A stretch of DNA of 54,132 bases from an uncultured Brachyspira sp. (lineage in GTDB: Bacteria > Spirochaetota > Brachyspiria > Brachyspirales > Brachyspiraceae), in the NCBI RefSeq assembly GCF_910578695.1, contig NZ_CAJTQJ010000013.1:1-54132 (forward strand), read 5' to 3'. This document shows positions 16,368 to 25,670 of the stretch, in pieces. Numbering within the stretch: position 1 is the stretch's first letter; each line of letters begins with the position of its first letter. The notes beneath the pieces are model-generated. The model saw nothing but the letters and a program-made list of their open reading frames with translations, was not told the DNA's origin and searched no databases. The position numbers and the translations under genes are program-made.

Positions 16368-17927
16368 TTAAAATACTAATCCCATTTTTTCATCAATAAA
16401 TATTTTTGATTCCATTTTTTTCAAGTTATCAGCTACGATAGGCTTAAATTCCATTTGATCTAATATATCTTTTTGAAGATCCGCACCTGGAGCTATCTCT
16501 ATAAGTTTTAATCCTTCTTTAGTGAGTTCAAAAACAGCTCTTTCAGTCACATAATGAACTTTTTTATTGTTTTCATTAGCAATTTTTCCGCTGAATGTAA
16601 CTTGTTCTACATCTTTAATGAATTTTTTAACTTTTCCTTCCTGCAGGATTCTAAGCTCTCCATTTTCAACGCCTATTTTTAATCCGCCTGTTGTAAAAGT
16701 TCCTAAAAATACAACTTCTTTTGCATTTTGTGTTATATTAATAAATCCGCCGCAGCCTGCAATTTTAGGTCCGAATTTAGAAACATTAATATTTCCGTAT
16801 TGATCGCATTGTGCAAGTCCTAAAAATGCCATATCAAGTCCGCCGCCGTCATAGAAGTCAAACTGATAAGGCTGATCAACTATTGCAGTTGCATTAAATG
16901 TTGCTCCAAAGCTAAGTCCTCCCATAGGAGTACCTCCGATTGCTCCGGGCTCAACAGTAGGAGTGAAATATTGTTCCTGCCCTTCTTCATTTATTACCAT
17001 TGCTATAACTTCAGGCATTCCTATACCATAATTAAGTATTTTTTTGTTTTTATCCAAAAGCATAGCACATCTTCTTGAAATGATTTTTCTTTCATCAAGT
17101 TTTACTTCTTTAAGGTTTCCTTCTACAGCAAAGTGATTTTTAACATACCCTTCATTGTAGTATTCTCCAAATGTCTGCATGTGATTTTCAGGAGTTTCGG
17201 CTATAACTATATAGTCTACCAAAATTCCCGGAATTTTTACTTCTTTCGGCTGAATACTTCCTTTTTTTACCTTTCTTTTTACTTGTACAAAAACTTTTCC
17301 GCCGTTATTTTTAGCAGCAGTTGCTACGGATAAAGCTTCAAGTGTAAGAGCTTCTTCTTCAAAAGAGATATTGCCGTCTTCATCTGCAGAAGTACCTCTT
17401 AATATAGCATAATCTAGTTTAGGAGCATGATAGAATAATAAATCCTGTCCTTTGAATTTGCATCTTTCAACAATATCTTCAGTTGTTACGCTGTTAATTT
17501 TTCCTCCTTGAAGTTCAGGGTCAACAAAAGTTCCGAGTCCTACATGCGAAAGTATTCCCGGTTTTCCTGCTGCCATTTCTCTGAACATTTGAGAAATAAC
17601 TCCCTGAGGAAGATTATATGCCTCAATTTCATTATTGTTAGCTAATTCGCCTAGTTTCGGAGCAAGTCCCCAGTGTCCTGCTACAACTCTTTTTAAAAGT
17701 CCTTTATGACCAAAATGTCCTGAACCTCTGCCTTTGCCGTCTCCAATTCCAGCTGCAAAAATGATGCTTAAATTATTAGGACTTCCGTTTTCTAAAAATG
17801 ATTTCTCAATTTGAGTTAAAATTTCTTCAGAAGATCCGATTCCTACAAATCCGCATAACCCTATAAAAGAGCCGCTTTTTATAAGCTCGCTAACTTGATT
17901 TGCTTTTATGAATTTTGCATTACCCAT
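16368..17927 (-). CDS. Fused family I CoA-transferase (acetate/acetoacetate/propionate type)
   Basis: 519 residues, the alpha and beta domains of a family I CoA-transferase in one chain, as in YdiF and propionate CoA-transferase. The N-terminal oxyanion glycine loop is LCGFVGIGSSEE. The catalytic glutamate is Glu326 in TVEPGAIGGTPMGG. It moves CoA from an acyl-CoA such as acetyl- or butyryl-CoA to a free acid. As first gene of the operon it probably activates the acid brought in by the permease. A -35/-10 pair (17969-17996) lies just upstream. Confidence 0.92.
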   Translation of the reverse strand: MGNAKFIKANQVSELIKSGSFIGLCGFVGIGSSEEILTQIEKSFLENGSPNNLSIIFAAGIGDGKGRGSGHFGHKGLLKRVVAGHWGLAPKLGELANNNEIEAYNLPQGVISQMFREMAAGKPGILSHVGLGTFVDPELQGGKINSVTTEDIVERCKFKGQDLLFYHAPKLDYAILRGTSADEDGNISFEEEALTLEALSVATAAKNNGGKVFVQVKRKVKKGSIQPKEVKIPGILVDYIVIAETPENHMQTFGEYYNEGYVKNHFAVEGNLKEVKLDERKIISRRCAMLLDKNKKILNYGIGMPEVIAMVINEEGQEQYFTPTVEPGAIGGTPMGGLSFGATFNATAIVDQPYQFDFYDGGGLDMAFLGLAQCDQYGNINVSKFGPKIAGCGGFINITQNAKEVVFLGTFTTGGLKIGVENGELRILQEGKVKKFIKDVEQVTFSGKIANENNKKVHYVTERAVFELTKEGLKLIEIAPGADLQKDILDQMEFKPIVADNLKKMESKIFIDEKMGLVF

Positions 17928-17951
17928 ATTATCACCTTACTTAGAATAATT

Positions 17952-17996
17952 GAACTAGTTCTTAATTAATTATAATATATTTTTTCAAAAAAGCAA
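17952..17996 (-). promoter_or_regulatory. Promoter and palindrome for the CoA-transferase operon
   Basis: TTGCTT (17991-17996) and TATAAT (17969-17974) are separated by 16 bases. The perfect 10-base palindrome GAACTAGTTC (17952-17961) lies at the predicted transcription start, a common position for a repressor site. The promoter is well supported; the operator is a suggestion. Confidence 0.55.
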
Positions 17997-18461
17997 TGTA
18001 TAATGTGATAAAATAAATTTTTTTTGTCTATAATTGTGAGTTTTTGGATATTTTTAGTATAAAAAGCAGTATGCTTGTTATGATAATTTCTGTACATAAA
18101 ATAATTAAAGGATACTGATAAGTGTAAATTATACTGATTATTTAAATTATTTACGCCTTATTATTTAAATTATTTATACCTTAATAAGTATTAAAAACCA
18201 AAAAATATTACTATATAGTTTTTTAGTATATTAAATATTCTTTATGTTTTTAATTTTGTTAAATATTTATGCATAATATGTTTTTTAATTTGAAAAATGC
18301 ATGCCTGCAACCATTTACTAAAAAGTTAGTAAAAAATAACATAGTTAATTATATTTTTTCTTGATTTTTTTAAAAATATTGATAATATATTAATTATATC
18401 CTTTGAAGAAGAAAATTTTAAAAATTTCTATGAATCAATATATAAAAGTTAAGGAGTTATT
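17997..18461. other. Divergent intergenic region before the V-ATPase operon
   Basis: About 465 bases with no gene. It holds two direct copies of a 20-base unit, TTATTTAAATTATTTACGCC at 18138-18157 and a two-mismatch copy at 18161-18180. It also holds an 8-base inverted repeat with 4-base loop, TTTACTAA/TTAGTAAA (18314-18333). Either could be regulatory. A weak TTGATT/TAATAT pair lies about 60-90 bases before the V-ATPase genes. Confidence 0.45.
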
Positions 18462-19076
18462 ATGGCTGAAGAGAAAAAACTAGACTCCCTTCTTGAACGT
18501 ATATATCAAGATGGTGTTGAAAAATCCAACAAAAAAGCTGATGAAATAATCTCAAATGCTAAAAGCGAAGCTGACAGAATTATCAAAGAAGCAGAATCGA
18601 AATCAGAAGAAATTATTAAAGAAGCAGAAAGAAAGTCGGAAGAGCTTAAGAAAAATACAATAACAGATGTTCGTATGGCGGGAGAGCAGTCTATCAGTGT
18701 TTTAAAACAAAAAATTAAGGATTTAGTAACTGCTGAAGTATTAGAAGAAGGCTTGAAAAGTTCTTTTGCAGATACTTCTTTTTTGAAAGACTTAATTCTT
18801 GAAGTGGTAAAGAAATGGGATATATCTTCAAGCGATTCAGATGTAACAGTATATTTTCCAGAATCTAAGAAATCAGATATAGATTCATCTTTTGAAAGAT
18901 CTATAAAAAGTGCTATAAAAAATGCTGCTATTGACTTTGATAAGAAATTATCAAACGGTTTCAAAATTGTACCTGAAGGCGGTAATTATCAGCTTCAGTT
19001 TACAGATGAGGATTTCGTAGAGTTTTTCAGTGATTATATTAAAGCTAAGACGGAAGAAGTAATTTTTAGTAAATAA
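18462..19076 (+). CDS. atpE: V-type ATPase subunit E (peripheral stalk)
   Basis: 204 residues. Residues 1-75 form a charged, heptad-like helix (KKADEIISNAKSEADRIIKE, then EAESKSEEIIKEAERKSEEL) typical of the coiled-coil part of the peripheral stalk. The C-terminal globular part would cap the A/B hexamer. First gene of the operon; AAGGAG lies seven bases before the ATG. No separate subunit G/H gene is present in the operon. Confidence 0.88.
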   Translation: MAEEKKLDSLLERIYQDGVEKSNKKADEIISNAKSEADRIIKEAESKSEEIIKEAERKSEELKKNTITDVRMAGEQSISVLKQKIKDLVTAEVLEEGLKSSFADTSFLKDLILEVVKKWDISSSDSDVTVYFPESKKSDIDSSFERSIKSAIKNAAIDFDKKLSNGFKIVPEGGNYQLQFTDEDFVEFFSDYIKAKTEEVIFSK

Positions 19077-19087
19077 GAGGGGTTAGT

Positions 19088-19924
19088 ATGGGAGCATATT
19101 ATTATCTTATCTCAGGTCTTCCCGAAGTAAAACTTTCTGATTCTAAGGCTAAGTATGATATTAATGAAATTACTCAAAGCATATTATCTGGTTTAAGTGC
19201 TAAAGATGCTAAATTTTTCAGATATTTAATATATCAAAATGATAATAAAAATTTAGTAAGTGCTATAGCAAAACAAAAGGGATTATTTACTCCTTATATA
19301 GAACATATAGAACCATCAACATTTAGTAAAGAAGATATGCATAAATATTCGTCTATTTCTAATTTGCCATTATATATGAGTAAATTCTTGGAAGATAATA
19401 AAAATGTTGAATGGACAGATTCCAGACATATAGAAAATACTCTTTTAAACTTATATTATGAAGAGATGATACAAAGCGGTAATTCATTCATAAAAAATTA
19501 TGCTTTATTTATGAGAGATATGAAAAATGTTCTTGCAGCTTTAAATGGCAGGGCTTTAGGTTTCAGCAGTGATGATATATCAAAAGAACTTATAGGAGAT
19601 TATTCTCTGATATCAGCATTGACTAAATCGACAGCTTCTGACTTCGGAGTAGGCAAAGAGATACCATATATAAATACCATTATAGAAACATTTAATTCAT
19701 CAGATAAAGCAGACCCTTATAATATGGAAAATATAGAGTACAGCTTGGTAAAAGATTTTTTAGAGAGATTAACTTCTGTAAAATCTTTCACAACAGATAA
19801 TGTTTTCGCTTATTATATAAATCTCACTTATGCTGTTAGTATAAATGGAAGAAATGAAGAGGAAGGTAAAAAACACTTGGAGACGCTCATAGATTCTTTG
19901 AAAGCAAAAGCGTCTGCTATGTAA
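19088..19924 (+). CDS. DUF2764 protein, probable V-ATPase C/d-like central-stalk subunit
   Basis: 278 residues. It begins MGAYYYLISGLPEVKLSD, as DUF2764 proteins encoded between subunits E and A in spirochaetes and chlamydiae do. Mostly helical, no membrane segment. NVLAALNGRALGFSSDDI and the C-terminal FTTDNVFAYYINLTYAVSIN faintly recall the AC39 (subunit C/d) family. No other C-subunit gene is present, so it is the best candidate for the rotor-to-proteolipid adaptor. That role is inference. GGGG ten bases upstream supports the ATG. Confidence 0.8.
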   Translation: MGAYYYLISGLPEVKLSDSKAKYDINEITQSILSGLSAKDAKFFRYLIYQNDNKNLVSAIAKQKGLFTPYIEHIEPSTFSKEDMHKYSSISNLPLYMSKFLEDNKNVEWTDSRHIENTLLNLYYEEMIQSGNSFIKNYALFMRDMKNVLAALNGRALGFSSDDISKELIGDYSLISALTKSTASDFGVGKEIPYINTIIETFNSSDKADPYNMENIEYSLVKDFLERLTSVKSFTTDNVFAYYINLTYAVSINGRNEEEGKKHLETLIDSLKAKASAM

Positions 19925-19952
19925 TGTATGTATAATTAATTAGGAGATTGAA

Positions 19953-21716
19953 ATGACTAAAGGTAAAGTAACTGCTATTATATCAAACCTAATTTCAATA
20001 GAGGTAGATGGACCTATTGCAGAAAACGAGATATGTTATGTATCTTGCGGAGAAGCAAAACTTATGGCTGAGGTTATTAAAATATCTGGTAATAGTGCCA
20101 GTGCTCAGGTATTTGAATCTACTAGAGGTGTAAAATTAGGTGATGCCGTAGAGTTTACTGGTTCAATGTTAGAGATTGAATTAGGACCTGGACTTTTGGG
20201 TAAAAACTTTGACGGTTTGCAAAATGACCTTGACAGACTTCAAGGGGTATTTTTAGAAAGAGGCAAATATAATAATCTTTCTGAAGATAAAGAATCTAAG
20301 TATGACTTTACTCCAATAGCTAAAGTTGGAGATGAGGTATCTGCCGGAGATTGGATTGGTTCTGTTAAAGAAGGCTGGATAGACCATAAAATAATGGTTC
20401 CTTTCAAATTTGAGGGTAAAGGTGTAGTTGAAAGCGTAGTTTCATCAGGCACTTATAATTTACAGGATACTTTGGCTGTAGTAAAATCAGCTAACGGCGA
20501 TGAAGTTAATATAACTATGATACAAACTTGGCCTGTAAAACTTACTATTAAATCATATAAAGAAAAGCCAAGACCATTTAAATTATTAGAAACAGGCGTA
20601 AGAACTATAGATACATTTAATCCTATCACTGAAGGCGGTACAGGATTTATTCCAGGACCATTCGGAGCAGGTAAAACAGTACTTCAGCACGCTTTGGCTA
20701 CTAATGCTAATGCCGACTTGATTATAATGACAGCATGCGGCGAGAGAGCTAATGAGGTAGTGGAAATATTTACAGAATTCCCTGAACTTGTAGACCCAAG
20801 AACAGGAAGAAGCTTGATGGAAAGAACAACAATTATATGTAATACTTCCAATATGCCTGTAGCTGCCCGCGAAGCTTCAGTTTATGTAGGTATGACTATA
20901 GCGGAATATTACAGATCAATGGGGCTTAAAGTTCTTCTTCTTGCAGACTCTACTTCCCGCTGGGCACAGGCTTTGAGAGAAATGTCTAACAGACTTGAAG
21001 AATTGCCAGGACCTGATGCGTTTCCTATCGACTTGCCTGCTATTATTTCTAGTTTCTATGCAAGAGCAGGCTTCGTATACTTAAATAATGGAGAAACAGG
21101 TTCTATTACATTTATAGGTACAGTATCTCCTGCAGGCGGTAACTTGAAAGAGCCTGTAACAGAATCTACCCGTAAAGCAGCAAGATGCTTCTATGCTTTA
21201 TCACAGAAACGTGCTGATAGTAAGAGATATCCTGCAGTTGACCCATTAGATTCTTACTCTAAATATATTGAATATCCTGAGTTTGTAGAGTTTTCAGATT
21301 CTAATATAGAAAAAGGCTGGGCTGGTAAAGTTACTAAAGCAAAAGATATTGCCCGCAGAGGACAGGAAGCTAATGACCAAATAAGCATTTTGGGAGATGA
21401 TGCGGTGCCTCTTGAATATCATCAGCGTTTATGGAAAGCAGAGTTAATAGACTTTGTAATATTGCAGCAGGACGCTTTTGATAAGGTAGATAAAAACTGT
21501 CCTATAGAAAGACAAAAAGAATTATTAAATCAAGTTATGAGAGTTGTAGAAGCTGATTACAGATTTGATGATTACAGCGAAGTAGGTACTTATTTCAAAA
21601 GACTTATTAACGCATTCAAACAGATGAATTATTCTGTATATCAGTCTGATGATCATAAAAAATACACAGCTGAGATGGAATCAATATTTGCTGAAAGGAG
21701 TATAACACATGCCTAA
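19953..21716 (+). CDS. atpA: V-type ATPase catalytic subunit A
   Basis: 587 residues, full length, including the inserted domain peculiar to V/A-type A subunits. The P-loop is GPFGAGKTVLQ near residue 235, followed by the catalytic Glu region MTACGERANEVVEIF, and ADSTSRWAQALREMSNRLEE. It hydrolyses or makes ATP at the A-B interface. Its 3' end overlaps the start of subunit B by eight bases, so translation is coupled. Confidence 0.97.
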   Translation: MTKGKVTAIISNLISIEVDGPIAENEICYVSCGEAKLMAEVIKISGNSASAQVFESTRGVKLGDAVEFTGSMLEIELGPGLLGKNFDGLQNDLDRLQGVFLERGKYNNLSEDKESKYDFTPIAKVGDEVSAGDWIGSVKEGWIDHKIMVPFKFEGKGVVESVVSSGTYNLQDTLAVVKSANGDEVNITMIQTWPVKLTIKSYKEKPRPFKLLETGVRTIDTFNPITEGGTGFIPGPFGAGKTVLQHALATNANADLIIMTACGERANEVVEIFTEFPELVDPRTGRSLMERTTIICNTSNMPVAAREASVYVGMTIAEYYRSMGLKVLLLADSTSRWAQALREMSNRLEELPGPDAFPIDLPAIISSFYARAGFVYLNNGETGSITFIGTVSPAGGNLKEPVTESTRKAARCFYALSQKRADSKRYPAVDPLDSYSKYIEYPEFVEFSDSNIEKGWAGKVTKAKDIARRGQEANDQISILGDDAVPLEYHQRLWKAELIDFVILQQDAFDKVDKNCPIERQKELLNQVMRVVEADYRFDDYSEVGTYFKRLINAFKQMNYSVYQSDDHKKYTAEMESIFAERSITHA

Positions 21717-23034
21717 AGCATTTCAAAAAGTATATACAAAACTAGTACAGATTACTAAAGCAACTGTATCTTTAAGAGCAGAAAATATCGGAAACGATGA
21801 AATGGCTCTTGTAGCAGGCAGACCTGCTCAGGTTGTAAAAATGATTGGAGATATTGTTACACTTCAGGTTTTTCAAGGTACGGAAGGCATACCTACTAAT
21901 GCTGAAGTTGTATTCTTGGGCAGACCTCCTAAACTTAAAGTAAGCGAACTTCTTGCAGGAAGATTTTTCAATGCTTACGGAAATCCTATTGACGGAGGTG
22001 CAGAAATAGAAGGCAAAGAGGTAGAAATCGGAGGACCTTCTGTAAACCCTGTTAGAAGAAAGCAGCCTTCCGAACTTATTGCTACTGGTATTGCCGGTAT
22101 AGACCTTAACAATACTCTTGTTACAGGACAGAAAATACCATTCTTTGCAGACCCTGACCAGCCTTATAATGCTGTACTTGCTCAGGTAGCTTTAAGAGCT
22201 GAAGCCGATAAGATCATTCTTGGAGGTATGGGGCTTTCTAATGATGACTACTTATCATTTAAAAATACATTTACTGAAGCAGGAGCTTTGGATAAAATTA
22301 TATGTTTCATTAATACTACAGATGACCCGCCTGTAGAAAGACTTTTAGTTCCTGATATGGCTTGTACAGCTGCTGAGTATTTTGCAGTTGAGCATAAGGA
22401 GAAAGTTCTTGTTCTTCTTACAGATATGACTCTTTATGCCGATGCTTTGGCTATAGTATCAAACAAAATGGATCAGATTCCTTCTAAAGACTCTATGCCG
22501 GGTTCTCTATATTCAGACCTTGCTAAAATATATGAAAAAGCAGCTCAGTTCCCAGACGGAGGATCTATTACTATTATCGCTGTTACTACTCTTAATGAAG
22601 GCGATATTACACATGCTGTACCAGATAATACAGGATATATCACAGAAGGACAGCTTTATTTAAGAAGAGATTCGGATATAGGTAAAACAATTATTGACCC
22701 ATTCAGAAGCCTTTCACGTTTAAAGCAGTTGGTTATAGGTAAGAAAACTAGAGAGGATCACCCTGCAGTAATGAATACTTTAGTTCGTCTTTATTCTGAT
22801 GCCGCTAATGCTAAAATGAAAAAAGAAAATGGTTTCGACTTGACAGAGTATGATGAAAGATGTTTGAAATATGCAGCTGAATATTCTGAAAAACTTCTTG
22901 CTATTGACATTAATATCAAAATTGATGAGATGTTAGAAACTGGCTGGGAGCTTATGGGTAAATATTTCAGTAAAGCTGAAGTAGGTATTAAAGATTCTCT
23001 AGTAGAACAATTCGGAAAATGGAAAAATGACTAA
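21709..23034 (+). CDS. atpB: V-type ATPase regulatory subunit B
   Basis: 441 residues. VVFLGRPPKLKVSELLAGRF and FFADPDQPYNAVLAQVALRA are B-subunit features; the P-loop is degenerate as expected. DMTLYADALAIVSNKMDQIP and YLRRDSDIGKTIIDPFRSLS SRLKQL follow. It alternates with A in the hexamer and holds the Arg that completes the catalytic site. A GGAG site lies inside the end of subunit A. Confidence 0.96.
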   Translation: MPKAFQKVYTKLVQITKATVSLRAENIGNDEMALVAGRPAQVVKMIGDIVTLQVFQGTEGIPTNAEVVFLGRPPKLKVSELLAGRFFNAYGNPIDGGAEIEGKEVEIGGPSVNPVRRKQPSELIATGIAGIDLNNTLVTGQKIPFFADPDQPYNAVLAQVALRAEADKIILGGMGLSNDDYLSFKNTFTEAGALDKIICFINTTDDPPVERLLVPDMACTAAEYFAVEHKEKVLVLLTDMTLYADALAIVSNKMDQIPSKDSMPGSLYSDLAKIYEKAAQFPDGGSITIIAVTTLNEGDITHAVPDNTGYITEGQLYLRRDSDIGKTIIDPFRSLSRLKQLVIGKKTREDHPAVMNTLVRLYSDAANAKMKKENGFDLTEYDERCLKYAAEYSEKLLAIDINIKIDEMLETGWELMGKYFSKAEVGIKDSLVEQFGKWKND

Positions 23035-23055
23035 TTTTAAAAGTAGGTAAAAAAT

Positions 23056-23655
23056 ATGGCATTAAAGTTTCAATACAATAAAACGGCTCTTCAAAACTTA
23101 AGACGCCAGCTTTCCATTCGTGAGAAAGCATTGCCTACTTTGAAAAGTAAAGAGGCAGCACTTCGTCTTGAGGTAAGAAAGATTACCGCTGAGATTGAAT
23201 TACTTAAAGAAGAATATCAAAAGTTAGTTAAAGAAAATCAAAACTATAATGGTTTTTGGACTGAGTTTCCTGAGATAGTAAAAATCAAGAAAATCAATTC
23301 CGACTTAAAAAACATTGCAGGTGTTAAGGTTTCTATACTTTCTAATATAGATTTTGCTATTGAAAATGTCAGCCTATTTAATATGCCTTCTTGGATAAGG
23401 CTTGCTATAAGTATGTTTGAACGACTTATGACTATTCAAATAAAAATTGAAATGACTGAGGCAAGACTTAATGCTTTGGCTTATGCTAGGAAAAAAACTA
23501 CTCAGAAAGTTAACCTTTATGAGAAAGTTCAAATACCTGAGTATAAAACTGCCATTATCAAGATAAAAAGGTATATGGAGGATGAGGATAATTTAAGTAA
23601 ATCTTCTCAAAAGATAGTTAAAGAAAGAAACAGAGCAAAGGAGGCATCTTTATGA
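23056..23655 (+). CDS. atpD: V-type ATPase subunit D (central rotor shaft)
   Basis: 199 residues with two long helices: the N-terminal LRRQLSIREKALPTLKSKEA and the C-terminal ALAYARKKTTQKVNLYEKVQ. This is the antiparallel coiled coil that turns inside the A/B hexamer. The end overlaps subunit I by four bases (ATGA). The F subunit that normally pairs with D is not encoded in this operon. Confidence 0.93.
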   Translation: MALKFQYNKTALQNLRRQLSIREKALPTLKSKEAALRLEVRKITAEIELLKEEYQKLVKENQNYNGFWTEFPEIVKIKKINSDLKNIAGVKVSILSNIDFAIENVSLFNMPSWIRLAISMFERLMTIQIKIEMTEARLNALAYARKKTTQKVNLYEKVQIPEYKTAIIKIKRYMEDEDNLSKSSQKIVKERNRAKEASL

Positions 23656-25520
23656 TTAGAAAAATGAAGAAACTCTCTCTCTTTGTCTTTCATAAGGATA
23701 GGGAAAAAACTTTAAGCGATTTGGCATCACTTGGACTTGTTCATATTGAAATTGCTAACGGTGTGTCCAGCGAGAATATAGAAAATATATCTAATAAAAA
23801 GAATGATGCTTTAAGAGCTAAAAATATAGTTAATAATGCTTTGGCTTATGCTAAAAAAGCTAAAAAAGATGTTTCTAATGTAAAAGCTGAAAATTTATCT
23901 AAAAAGGCTGATGAGGTTATAGCTGATATTATTAGTATTTCTCATACTTCTGATAAATTAAAAGCTGAAAGAGATGCTCTTAGAAAGGAATTAGCTATTA
24001 TAGCTCCTTTCGGTAATTTTAGCTTTGATAAAGTCAATGATTTAAAAGAAAAAGCAGGATACAGCATTATATTCTATACAGCAAATGCTAAAGAATATAA
24101 TGATTATAATTTCTCTGAACTTAAGGATATATATGTTTATCCTATTAAAGAGGAAGGCGGAAAAATTTATTTTGCTGCTTTCAAGAAAGAAGGCAGTGAA
24201 GAGACTATTCCATTTGATATAGTTAATATGCCTAATAAATCTTATGATGATATAAATAAGAAAATATCTGAGCTTGATAAAGAGATAGAAAATAATGATA
24301 CTGAGATAATTAAAAATCAAGTATATATAGAAGCTATTGATAAAGAAATAGATAATCTTAGTATATATAATCATTTTGAAGAGGCTAAAGAAAGTTTTAC
24401 AGCAAGCGAAGGTACTGAAGGAAAGGTACTTTATGCTGAGGCTTATGTTCCTAAAGATAAAGAGAGCGAAGTTAAAGCTTTACTCGACAGTAAAAAAATA
24501 GCTTATATAATGGAAGAGCCTTCTAAAGATGATAAAGTTCCTGTTGAGCTTAAAAATAATAAGTATTCAGGTGCTTATGAGCTTATTACAAAATTATTCC
24601 AATTGCCGAATTATTTTGAGATAGATTTAACTCCTATGATAGCAATTTTCTATCCTTTATTCTTTGCTTATTGTTTCGGGGATTCAGGATACGGCATAGT
24701 ATTGACTATAGTAGCTTTAATAGGGTTATTTACAGTGCTTAAAGGAAAATTAAGAGGTATTGGAATACTTGCTTTAACATTAGGTATATGTACTACTATT
24801 ATGGGTATTATTAATGGCGGAAGTTTCTTCGGTGTAAGCATACCTGCTAATACTCAAATACCTATATTTGCAGCTTTAAGTAAGTATTTAATAATTACAG
24901 ATCTTAAAGAAAATTGGTTCTTAACTCCGTTTAATACTGCATTGCTTATAGGAGTTATTCATATATGTTTTGCTTTATTAGTAGGCGTTATAGACAGAAT
25001 CAAAACAGGTTCTATAGGAGATATATTTGCTGCTTTAGGTAAGCTTTTATTTATACCCGGACTTGTTTTATGGTTTTTAGGCGATATGCAGAAAATGGAA
25101 GTTATTAAACAATTCAGTACAGTATATTATGCTTTAATAGCGGTTGGGCTGGTATTTTTAGTAATACTTTCTAATGTGGGTAAGAAGCCTGATGTATTAA
25201 ACTCTATACTTGGCGTTTACTTTGCTGCCACTGGTATAATGGGTGATACGCTTTCTTATATACGTTTATTTGCATTAGGTGCATCAGGCTCTATATTGGC
25301 ATTGGTAATAAATCAGATAGGTATGAGTTTCAAAGGCATACCTGGTGTTGGTACAGTGATAATGGTTGTATTTCTTGTAGTAGGGCATATAGCTATATTC
25401 TTACTAAATATACTTGGTGCTTTGGTACACCCTTTGAGATTAACATTTGTAGAGTTCTATAATAATGTTGGTTTTGAAGGAGGCGGAAAAGAGTATAAGC
25501 CTCTTAAAAAAGCGGCTTAA
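23652..25520 (+). CDS. atpI: V-type ATPase subunit I (a-type stator)
   Basis: 622 residues. The N-terminal half (1-310) is cytoplasmic and helical. The C-terminal half has about seven membrane segments starting with LTPMIAIFYPLFFAYCFGDS. The channel-lining Arg is probably in MGDTLSYIRLFALGASGSI. It forms the half-channels for the transported ion against the proteolipid ring. Translation is coupled to subunit D. A possible hairpin and a repeat copy separate it from subunit K. Confidence 0.93.
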   Translation: MIRKMKKLSLFVFHKDREKTLSDLASLGLVHIEIANGVSSENIENISNKKNDALRAKNIVNNALAYAKKAKKDVSNVKAENLSKKADEVIADIISISHTSDKLKAERDALRKELAIIAPFGNFSFDKVNDLKEKAGYSIIFYTANAKEYNDYNFSELKDIYVYPIKEEGGKIYFAAFKKEGSEETIPFDIVNMPNKSYDDINKKISELDKEIENNDTEIIKNQVYIEAIDKEIDNLSIYNHFEEAKESFTASEGTEGKVLYAEAYVPKDKESEVKALLDSKKIAYIMEEPSKDDKVPVELKNNKYSGAYELITKLFQLPNYFEIDLTPMIAIFYPLFFAYCFGDSGYGIVLTIVALIGLFTVLKGKLRGIGILALTLGICTTIMGIINGGSFFGVSIPANTQIPIFAALSKYLIITDLKENWFLTPFNTALLIGVIHICFALLVGVIDRIKTGSIGDIFAALGKLLFIPGLVLWFLGDMQKMEVIKQFSTVYYALIAVGLVFLVILSNVGKKPDVLNSILGVYFAATGIMGDTLSYIRLFALGASGSILALVINQIGMSFKGIPGVGTVIMVVFLVVGHIAIFLLNILGALVHPLRLTFVEFYNNVGFEGGGKEYKPLKKAA

Positions 25521-25560
25521 TTGATTGGCTGTATATAAGCCGATTTTATAATGGTTTATT

Positions 25561-25630
25561 ATAAAAATTGCGAGCATCTGTCAGATTTACTTGGCAGATA
25601 TTAAAGGCGGACAATTTTTATTAGCAATAA
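25561..25630 (+). repeat. Interspersed repeat element, copy R3, inside the V-ATPase operon
   Basis: Divergent copy in the 150-base gap between subunits I and K. Outer arms AAAAATTG and CAATTTTT (8 bases) are kept, as is the TTAGCAATAA end found in other copies. The inner hairpin is CTGTCA/TGGCAG. Just before it, CGGCTTA (25513-25519) and TAAGCCG (25536-25542) can pair and are followed by ATTTTAT, which could act as a weak terminator. Confidence 0.7.
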
Positions 25631-25670
25631 CAGAAAATTATATTTTATTAATCTAAAAGGAGATTTTATT

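Noticed and set aside
18506..18964. 152-codon minus-strand frame inside subunit E of the V-ATPase
   Set aside because: Antisense shadow of a Glu/Lys/Ser-rich coiled coil; no start signals and no recognisable motif.
24042..24374. 110-codon minus-strand frame inside subunit I
   Set aside because: Antisense of a well-supported gene, composed mainly of Ile, Phe and Tyr, without start signals.
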